From Owenia fusiformis (lineage: Eukaryota > Annelida > Polychaeta > Sabellida > Oweniidae), in NCBI GenBank assembly GCA_903813345.2, contig CAIIXF020000008.1:16664822-16728821 (forward strand): a stretch of 64,000 nucleotides of DNA, given 5' to 3'. The position numbers were made by a program, and so were the translations under genes. The notes beneath the pieces were generated by a model that saw nothing but the letters and a program-made list of their open reading frames with translations, was not told where the DNA came from and did not search any database. Below are positions 24,070 to 34,400 of the stretch, one piece after another. How positions within the stretch are numbered: position 1 is the stretch's first letter; each line of letters opens with the position of its first letter.

Positions 24070-27000
24070 ACTATTGTTTGCAGCTACATTTTACTAGCAT
24101 TTGGCATGCATCTGAAGCTTGGGGCAATGTTTTCCATACTGGCACATAAATCATTTTTCCAGCCTTTGTGGTAATGGATTCCCAACTCAATTTTGAGAGT
24201 GAAGCGAGGACTGACATAGGTATAATTGTCTGGACCGAACTTATGCAACTTATGGCGGGATGTTCTCAATTTGAGCTGTTTTCTTTGTGAACATTTCTTG
24301 TCTTGCAGCATTTACAGTTGTTTCATTGTTGTCTCTGTTGTATAAAATCACAACAAAATGTGCAGTGATTGGCATAACTTTGGCTTACTTATTGGGATCT
24401 TCAGCCAAAGTTTTAAGTGCATTTGTCAACTCGGATAAGTAATCCAATGTTTCTACGCTGTTGTTTTTAATTTACCATGGAATCCGGATATAGTGTCTGA
24501 ACTTGTGGGGGCATGAAATAAGGGGAGACACATAGTCCTACCATGTCAAAGTGCAGCTACCATTTCATGTGAGATATCTCTAATTTTTTACTTTTCCCAA
24601 AGCTATCCATTTTTGAACTTTGAGTTCTGTTCTGATGATATACTGACTGTGAGACAGACAATATCAGTCTACTGTTCTAATCATCAATGTGTTCTACCCA
24701 GACTTTACTGCACGGTGGATGTGCTTATTCATGTGTTGATGGGGAAATGTCTTGAATGGGCATCGGGGGATATGATAAAACATCTTACAATACATAATTT
24801 ACATCATCTCTAATAAATTCCAATTTGATGGTAACATTTCATCTACCTTTCGGCACTTAATTAGTTGTTTTAATTGTTCCATTTTGAGATAAAGAGGGTG
24901 GGAAGGATTGGTTTTCACGTTTGAAGAACTCCTCAAGATGACTGTCTCTATTCTGACATGCAATGAACAGTCTTGAAAAGAGAGCACAATCATTTTTTTC
25001 AATGCTGTTTCCTTGGTAACATTCACTTTTGTTTTCTGTTCCTTAAATATTAGAAAATTGTTTCTTTTTATATAGATAGTGTCTGTTATTTGTTTAGATT
25101 TGTCATCCAGTTTTTCTTTAGTGTACAATTTGTACTGATCCTGGCCACTTTGCTCCATTTCCCAAATATGACCCAGGTTCACAAGCAGAATGTTTATTTA
25201 TGATTATTCTCTACAAGTTTGGATCGATTAACTTAAATAGTGTTACCTTCATTTAGAAATGATGATGTTGACCTGATGTTAAACTGAAATAAACACCATC
25301 TCCACAATTTCCCATTTTACTTTGCGCATGTGCTGCCCTGAGAGACCTCATGCTCATGATTGTGCACGTAATCATGTCCTGCAATTTGATTTTACATCGT
25401 ATACTGATGGGGGTGATTTAAATAAATTATGTTCATGAGTACGAAAGAATGTGATAGTATTATGGGAACTACTCACTTCTTCTGGACTGACATTGAGGAT
25501 ACAATATCTTTGTTGTCTAATGAGTACAAGTCATTTGAAGTCTCCAGAAAGGATTTCCCATCTATTCTATGGTTTCTGATAATAGTTTCACATTATCTTT
25601 GCATCTTTGTTGTATGCTTATACTTTGTTCATGATTAGATAGGTCTTCATCTTGATCATTATTTATATTGTTCTCAAATTCATGATCAGTCTGACAAATT
25701 CAGGGCCCCCAACCATCCAATAGAGTTGTCTGGTTGTCAAAGAGCCACACTGCTCCACCGTTTGATTTATCTAGACTGTTATTATCCCATCGAACGAAGT
25801 TCGGAGGGATATAGGGGACGCCTCCGTCCGTCCGTCCGTCCGTCCGTCCGTACGTACGTCCGTCCGTCCGTCCGGGCAATAACTCAAATATCGTTGGCCC
25901 GATTTTGTTCATATTTTGTACACATATACCCTATGGGAGTAGAAGTTCTGCTCGAAAGCCGATTTTCAAAATGGCCGCTCATTTCAAAATGGCGGCCATT
26001 TTAGTGCCGAATTTACAGTAATTTAGGTGCAATATGTAAAACTGTAATAGCAATATGTTTGAGATGTAAAAAAATTATATAGGACATTAATAAAGCTAGA
26101 AATGTAGATATTAAAGAAGCACATGGCAGCCATCTTGAAAAATGGCGGCCTTTACTCGTTATTTTACGATTTTTGCTGTAACTTGAAAAGTAGTGGAGCG
26201 ATTTTGTTCATATTTGGTATGTGAATACTATAAACATTGCACACTGCTTAAAGACACTTTTGGTAGAAGGCGGCCATTTTGAAAAATGGTGGCCATTTTG
26301 AAAAATGGCCACCATTTTAACATATTTTACTATAACTCGAAAAGTAGTGGAGCGATTTTGTTCATATTTGGTATGTGAATACTATAAGCATGACACACTG
26401 TCCTATGACACTTTTGGTAGAAGGTGGCCATTTTGAAAAAAATTTTGAAAAATGGCCGCCATTTTAACGTATTTTACTATAACTCGAAAAGTAGTGAAGC
26501 GATTTTGTTCATATTTGGTATGTGAATACTATAAGCACGGCACACTGTCTAATGGCACTTTTGGTAGAAGGTGGCCATTTTGAAAAATGGCCGCCATTTT
26601 AACGTATTTTACTATAACTTGAAAAGTAGTAGAGCGATTTTGTTCATATTTGGTATGTGAATACTATAAGCATGGCACATGGTCTAATGACACTTTTGGT
26701 AGAAGGCGGCCATTTTGAAAAATGGCTGCCATTTTTGCTATATACTTTGTTTGTAAAAATGCCATCCATGGCTGTTCGATGGGATTCGCTACGCTTTGGC
26801 GTTGCCGTTGTTCTGGTTCTGCTTGTGAACCTGGTCAGTAGCACTAGCAATGGCTGAAAAGCTCCATCTTGGTAACAGTGAAGTGGCCTTTTGTGAAGGC
26901 TTCGTAGACTTCTGGATGTATTTGTTATAGTTGTAGCATATTCCTAATGTGAACTGGTACTCATCAAGCATATTGACAAGGTCATAAAACGAAAAACCAG

Positions 27001-27613
27001 GTGATACGCTTGCTAATTGACTAGAGATAAAGAGGGAAATTGCCCTCTCTGATAGCACACACTTAGTTAAGGCACAGTATTTCGATTCAAATAATCGGAA
27101 ACCAAAACTTAAAGACTGGTACATTCTGTTCAGCACACCATTCATCAAACTCTTTATCACTTCATCATCTAGATTCTAGACAGCTGTATATGTAGTATAG
27201 GCTCTCTTGAGAATTTAGAGACTGCAGGCTGTGACTGTGTGGCGGCCCTTCTGGTTCTGGTTCAAACCCATAAAAGAGGTTTAATAGCCTAAATGTTCAG
27301 CATATGAAAAGTGGGTGTCGCACATGACTAGTCTTCAACAACTATGAAAATCAAAGAGAAACCATCTGGAAATAAAGAGGAAAGTTCTCCTCCTGTCCCT
27401 CACATAGTCTAGGCACAGTATTTCAATTTAAATAATCAGAAACCAAAGCCTGAAGACTGGTACATTCTGTTGGTCAGCACACCATTCATAAAACTGTTTA
27501 GCCACTTGGTCAGCACACCATTCATCAAACTGTTTAAGCACGTCATCATCTAGATTCTGGACAGTTGTACCTGTAGCATAGGTTTTCTTCAGGAGAATAT
27601 AGAGACTCGACAT
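24070..27613 (-). pseudogene. decayed copy of a multicopy invertebrate gene family (HEQNN / GGPE type)
   Basis: Stop-ridden and frameshifted, but reading across frames from high to low coordinate gives the family's blocks in order. They are NLDDDVLKQFDEWCADQ (27,540), NVPVFRLWF, FSAIASATDQVHKQN (26,850), NGGAVWLFDN (25,765), RWMVGGPEFVRLIM (25,715), GQDQYKLYTKEKLDD (25,150), FQDCSLHVRIETVILRSSS (24,970), MNKHIHRAVKSG (24,730), VETLDYLSELTNALKTLAED (24,450), ARQEMFTKKTAQIENIPP (24,320) and a final Cys-rich stretch (24,100). I recognise this from memory as a long protein of unknown function, present in many copies in molluscs, cnidarians and other invertebrates and behaving like a mobile element. 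The 5' part is tandemly duplicated (27,180 and 27,540), and a 1.04 kb element splits it at 25,781-26,820. The 127- and 123-codon open frames here are surviving pieces. Confidence 0.7.
25781..26820 (-). repeat. satellite-like 'GGCCATTTT' element with (CCGT)n tail, copy 2, inserted in the pseudogene
   Basis: Reverse-complement copy of the 5,138-6,280 element: starts attatcccatcgaacgaag, passes a (CCGT)n tract at about 25,826-25,875, then four to five units spaced about 135-153 bp (tggtagaagg at 26,261, 26,414, 26,562 and 26,697). It ends gcgttgccgttgttctggtt. It lies between the HKQN and NGGAV blocks of the pseudogene, giving clean insertion boundaries in a known protein order. The units contain long self-complementary runs such as gccattttgaaaaatggc. 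Confidence 0.8.
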
Positions 27614-27831
27614 ACATGTACATAGAATAGTGGATACATGTTGTAGATCTGGGACATTTGTTGCTCGCTTTCTTCTTTCTTCTAAACAGGGGTGTAATAT
27701 GTTATGAGCCTTTAAGAAGTCAAATTCTAAGATTAATTATAGCACCTAACATCAAAAGAGTATCTGGTCTTATCCAGAAAGCTGAATTACATTCATTTAT
27801 TCAACCCATGATAGAGATTTAATAACCTAAA

Positions 27832-28190
27832 TGTTCAAGATATGAAAAGTGGGCGTCGCCCATGATTAGTCTTTAACAATGATGAAAATTGATGATAAAT
27901 CATCTTGTTATGTTTGCAAAATTTCTTTACCATGAAAATAGCACACTAAAACTGTGGTATGACCATATTCAAAGAAAATTTTTTATGAAAAAAATATTCC
28001 TATATCTCCCCACCCCCACGGGATTTGGTGGGAGGGGGTACTTATTATTTTTTGATCATTCTAGTGGACCACAAAAATGGCTCTGGCTCTTAAATCAAAG
28101 GGAAAGGTATTCTGATGATATGTGGAAAGTTTCATGCTTCGTTCCATGAACGAACTATTTGCCTGTTTTCTTGCACTATTGATCTCGCTA
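27832..28190. repeat. right member of the 0.34 kb inverted repeat pair
   Basis: Reverse complement of 23,318-23,660, including ttaaatcaaagggaaagg, gtggaaagtttcatgcttcg and tgcactattgatctcgct. The inner part (aacctaaatgttcaagatat, then gaaaagtgggcgtcgcccat) also occurs at 27,288-27,345 in the same orientation, so the right side has been tandemly duplicated together with the first pseudogene exon fragment. Confidence 0.75.
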
Positions 28191-28483
28191 TATATCCCTA
28201 CTCGAATTTCATTTGGTAGGATAATCAAACTGACTGTATCTCACTTACTGTATAATGTATATACATACGCAGCACTACATATGCAATATATGTAGCACTA
28301 CATACAAAACACTCATCACAACATATGTAACACTACATACACAGTGCTTTATCTGTCATATCACTCATAGTCCTACTACATGTAGTAAATAAAACAGCTG
28401 CACCTTGTATGTGTAACATAAATAACTCTGAAATTGGTCCTGATGTCCCTGAAGCGTAACTTGTAAAAAAGTCTTCACTAAGT

Positions 28484-31400
28484 CTATTCAGAAGATGCGA
28501 AATGTTCAAAAGCAGGAATAGTGATGGCATCAGTAAATTTGCTGCTTAGATCGTTCATTTCTTCATTATAGTTTATTTCATTACTTTGTATTTCTCCTTC
28601 TAGTTTATCAACAAGTGATTTCAATGAGTGAATCTCTCCCTGGATGTCTCTGATTTTATCACTGGTGACCATTGGTTGATAGCGATTGGTTAATTTCACT
28701 GGCATAGGGTTTTTAACATAACTGAGTGTAGGAGGGACAGGTCGCGTTGTGGTGGAGGAACTAGGCACTGGGGTCACTTGTTTCTTGAAATGCTGTTCCT
28801 GAATGGAGATTTCAAGCTCTATTGAAGCGAGAACTTTATCCAAGTCTTCTTGGCTCACCTCTGAACTCTGAAAATACAAGACATGTATTTATTGGTTAGG
28901 CCATAATTACATAAACAGGGCATTAACATGCAAAATGTCATCACCTGCCATTTGTTACAGACGCCAAACAACATCCACAAAAATTGGAGACTATATCAAT
29001 ATGTCACCAATTCTGGTTGTAACATAAGAATCCAATTTTAGGAATATAAAAAATATTTGACCACCAGGTGACCATTGGTTTAGTAAGATCTTATTTCAAT
29101 GTATTTTTGGATACTTTGAGATTAACCTATTTTCAACACAAAAAAAATAAATCAAGGAGTGACAATTCACTATTTTACAACATTGACATCTTTGAAGATA
29201 TGAAAATGAATAACAAGAGCTTGTTTCTTACAAAATAATATAGTAGCGCATACTTTGGCCATCAATTTGTGTTTACACCTGCCACTGTTTCTGCAGTTGC
29301 CTCGGTAACAAAAACAACAAACAAACACACAGACTCACTTTAATGGCCCATAGGTTTTCTAAGTTGCCTATTATGGATTCATATTTATAAATGGCATCTC
29401 GTAGTTTATTGTGAGATTCCTGTAGCACAGCTGCAGGCTCGTCAAGGAGTTCATATGTCACTGAACTGGTGCAACTGGTGTCTTGATTGAAGCCTACTGC
29501 CTCTGCAAGCTTACTAGACTCTTGAAGTTTGATATCTAATACACTTTCCTGGAATTAGAACAGCAATGAGTCATGTGTTTGTTCTATCAAGTCACACATC
29601 GTACTGCTAATGGCTAAGGTAATGGTCTACTGATTAATACTCTGAAGACACAGTGCCACCACAAAATCGCTGATTTCAACCATAAACAAGGCATTAACAT
29701 GCAAAATGTCACAACCTGCCATTTGTTAAAGACGAGGAACTCCAAACACCAACTGCCTTACACTGAACACCAACCGCCAAACACCATCCATAGAAAAGTT
29801 GATGACTATTACACCACAAGTGGTGACATGATATGAAAATCGCCAAGGGTGATTTCGTAGAATGCCGGTCCTCACTGCAGCAGTGCAAAATTGACTTCCT
29901 CAAATTTCAAATTTTCAAGGTCATTCAGAGGTTTGATTCCGAAACCGAAAGCAGATTTGGAATCAGGGGCATCTATCCTCGATACTTGCTAAAAATTTTG
30001 ATGAAATTCATCCAATTGTTTTCAAATTTGGGTGCCCCATTTTTAAAAATTTTGACAAAAGATAACTACGGTAGCTCCTTGAACATGTAAAAGCAGAAAT
30101 AAGTTTTGCGTCATTTTATGGTGGAGGTCAAAGGTCAAGGTCAAAATGTTGACCTTATTTACTCTAAGTTCAGTGTAATACAATGAGATCAATTTGGAAT
30201 CAGTTTGAGCGATTTTGATTTGGGAACTTTTTGACCTTTTTAAGGTCACCCGAACACCAATAACAATATGGCACCTCTTCTTAGTGGTGACCAACTTAGG
30301 AGCAAAACATTTTAGACAGTGTCTTACCATCCAACGCCAGAATGTGTCTTCAACTTCCTTCCAAACTAGCAGGTTCCTCAACCGTTCATTGTCTTTCTCT
30401 AAAAGCTGAAGATTCTGAAATTAAACATATATGTTCTTGTTATTCATTTAACTATTATAATAATTTTTAACTGTGGCATTGTTCACATGGAGCAGTATAT
30501 TGAATTTCATAATATGATTAAAACAATAATTTATACTATCAAAGTATTAGAGTTACTGCTAATGTATATACTGGGTTTAAACTAACTGGTTATTTCTGAA
30601 ACCACATTTCTAGATGTAAATTCCTGGTAGATTTCAATAAAATATCACTTTGACTGAATTCTGAATATTTAATAACGTAAATCAAGATTATTTCTACTTG
30701 GATTTAGTGTATTCAAGAGATTGTACATTGATGGAGAACCACAATGCCAACTTGAACTTGCATAAAAATGACTATCACAATCCATTCGGCTCACATGGTG
30801 AGAAAGGTTGATTCTTCAGACTTGTATAAAATGAATATGAACAGTAGGTCAAAAGTGTTGATGGACCGACAGACAGAAACACAGCTGAACTTCTTGTTAA
30901 AGTTCAACTCATTGATTTCTTCTTATCATAGTTTCTTCTTTTTTTCATTCCTTTTTGCTTCTGTTGTTGTATTTTCTTTTTCTTGATTTATTACTCTTGG
31001 TTTTGTTATTTCAGACAGACAGTTGGTGAGTCCACAGACTCACCATGTGAGCAAAGAAAGAAACATTCATATTGAAGAAATATTATAAGGTAGGGTAAGA
31101 TCTTATCAAATTTTGGCATTAGAGTTTAACAAGGCATCAACATGACACAATGTCACCACCTAGTTGCTCACAATATTATTAGTTCAATCTAAAGTCAGAT
31201 TTGAACTTCTGAGAACTTGTAGATGATTTTTAAATAAAATTGGTCAATTTGAGACCTTGAGAAGGTCAAATATTTTTTTGACCTTGAGAATGTCATTGAC
31301 GGTCAAATCTATAGTCAGATTTGAACTTTTGAGATGATTTTGAAAAAAAATTGGTCAATTTGAAGCAAGTTGAAAAAAAAACTTTTTGACCTTGAGAAGG

Positions 31401-34400
31401 TCAATTCTCAAATCTTAAGTCAAATTAACTTCTGAAAACTTGTAGATGATTTGAAGAAAAAAAATTTGGTCAATTTGAAGCAAGTTGAAAAAAGCCTTTT
31501 TCACCTTGAAAAGGTCACTGAAGGTCAAATCTTAAATATAAAGTCAGATTTGAACTTCTGAATACTTGTAGATGATTTTGAAAAAAACCGAAGTCAGTCT
31601 AAACAGTATTTGTTAAGTTATTGGAAGTTTTAAAAATTGTTACAGACGCCGACCGCCGATCACCAACCGCCGTCACAAAAAACGGATACCATAACAATAT
31701 GTCACCACCTTTTGCTGGTGACATAATAAATGCCAGCTACTTATCAAAGTATAAGATTCTGAAATAGCATTTCAAATTGGGTGGCTAGATTTGATTGACT
31801 TATTTTGACTGGGTAAGGCTAGATCAAAGGATGATATCTTGAAGCAAAATTTATTGGACATGGCAATAAATCTGTGTTTATATATACCTTTTTCAGAAGT
31901 TCTGGGTGTCTTAGCATATACACTTCTAATGCAGAGAGATGCTTCATATCAGGAGAGAGGGATGTACCATATGTAGACTCATGCACCTGAAATACAGAAC
32001 AAATTATGAAAACTAATTTTCAAATGTACCATATGGAGACTCTGCACCTAAAATGGAGACTCATGCACCTGAAATACAGAACAAATTGTGAAAACTAATT
32101 TTCAAATGTACCATATGTAGACTCATGCACCTGAAATACAGAACAAATTGTGAAAACTAATTTTCAAATGTACCATATGTAGACTCATGCACCTGAAATA
32201 CAGAACAAATTATGAAAACTAATTTTCAAATGTACCATATGTAGACTCATGCACCTGAAATACAGAACAAATCATGAAAACTAATTTCCATAATTGTGAT
32301 GCTCAGTCGAATAGCATTAACAAGCATTACAGTAGATTTATTTACACACCAAGTGTCATCAAAGAATATAATGTCAAACAATGTAGTTATGTCAACCTAA
32401 ACTAATGTTAAAAAAGATAAAAAAAATAATTCCAATTCTGGAAAATCACATTTGTAGATCAATGTGACATTTTTATGTGCAACACAAATTCCAACTTAGG
32501 TGAGGAGCTAATTGGTTTTTAAAGGAAATTCACATTACAATTATTTCCACCACAAAAAGTTTACTTGTACAATAATACCTTATGTGTCAGGACTGCATTC
32601 TGTTTCTGCATTGCAAATAAGTTGCGTAGAGTCATTCTCAGTTTCCCATTCAACCACAACAGGTACTTCACTTTATCTGCAGGGTGGGCAGGGTTGTGAC
32701 TTACTGGTCTTGGGGTACCTTCATCATCCTTGGCCTAGGGAGTAATAAGGAGATTGATAAATGGTACATTTAAAATATAACACAAAAACATGACAGGTAC
32801 CAACTAAATAAATGTTGCTAATTGTAATCAAATTTGAAGTAAATGCAATGAACAGTTTTTCTGGAATGATGATGACAAGATTTATCAAAACCTTTCCCTA
32901 TTCATATTACTGATTACTATTCACCATACTGATTGAAAAGAACCCAACAAATTACAAGCCATTTGTATTTGCATGTATATCTCTTCTCAGAGTATCATTT
33001 GTACATCATATAATGATATCATACTAGTACAATGAGTTATATATAGTCCTTGGATACTTCCTATACTTTACATTACAGGGTTCTCACCAAGAAATATTTA
33101 GACTCCGGATTTTTCACGGTATCGTGACAACCGTTCCCCGTGTGATATCAAAGATAACCTATTAGTATACTTTTCAAAATCCTATTTTAAGCGCAATACA
33201 AAGAAAAAAATTTGACTCCGGAAAAACATTTCAGACTCCGGAAAAGCTATTAGACTCCGGAGCAAGAGAATTTCCAAAGTCAAAAGCCGCGTCGGAACCC
33301 TGCATTATGTATTGTTAAATTTTTAAGTCATATTATGATTTTTGGTGACTTCAAATGGTTGTAAAAGTAACATACATGTACTTCAGGTAAGCCCTTTTAT
33401 TTAAAGACTAACTATGAAGTAAAATTTGCCTCAAATTTCTTCACAAAAATTTACATATTCCCTGCCTATAGTTATAATATTTCTTTTCTTCTCCTCACCT
33501 ACTAGAATGTCTTCAAAAATGAAAAAGCTGTTCAGGTTGCTCTGAGCTTAACTTACAGTATAGAGATCATCAGCAACAGGAGACGAACAATTCTCCATGA
33601 ATTTATCCATAATATTTTCCTTGCATACCAGCCATCCGAACGCTAGCAGGAGTTCCCTGGCCCCCTTTGTCATGTCATTAGGGAGACTAGCAAAGTCCCT
33701 CGAGTAAAAACCAGTCTTTTGCATCTCTTTCTTTACATAGATCACTAACTCATCTGAAATGTAAAATATTCAATGTTATAAGTACACTATTACGGTGAAA
33801 CCTGTCTGAGGGAACGCTTCTAGAAAGAATAGTTTTCAATAGAACCAAATATTTTTCCTTAAGTTACATTTTAAATATAAGAATATACTAGAGACATTTG
33901 GCATTCCTTATATTGGCATTGTACCAAATAATAAAAAAAATGGAAAAAATAATGAGCAACAGAATTTGTATCATTGAGTCCAAAGTAAGTCCCTAAAAAC
34001 ACTTTTTAAAGTTAATTTTGGACACAGTAAAGAATATGGTATGTCTGATTTAATCATGTATTTTATTTAACAACATAAGCTCCATGTATCATTTGTTTTG
34101 CATTTATGTTGCAAATTGTTTTAGTCACTTGTTGTGGTGGGTCATCACATTAATTTTGTCTGGGCAAATAGGAAGCTCTGAAAGGGGAAGTCTGTTCAAA
34201 ATGTACTAACAATGAACAGTACCATAAGACCATGGACAGGCTTTAAACCCCCTCTGTGTCTAACACTGTCTATGGCCTCTAAAAAGTATATTGACAAAGT
34301 TAGCAAAAAAAGATTTTACAAGGTATGATATACCAAGTAGATGTGCCAAGATGTATTAAACCATAAACTAATAAATAAATACATGGAATAAGGAGATTGT

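Noticed and set aside
24799-25182. 127-codon minus-strand frame considered as an independent gene
   Set aside because: Its blocks align in order with those of the decayed multicopy family on both sides, so it is one surviving piece of that pseudogene.
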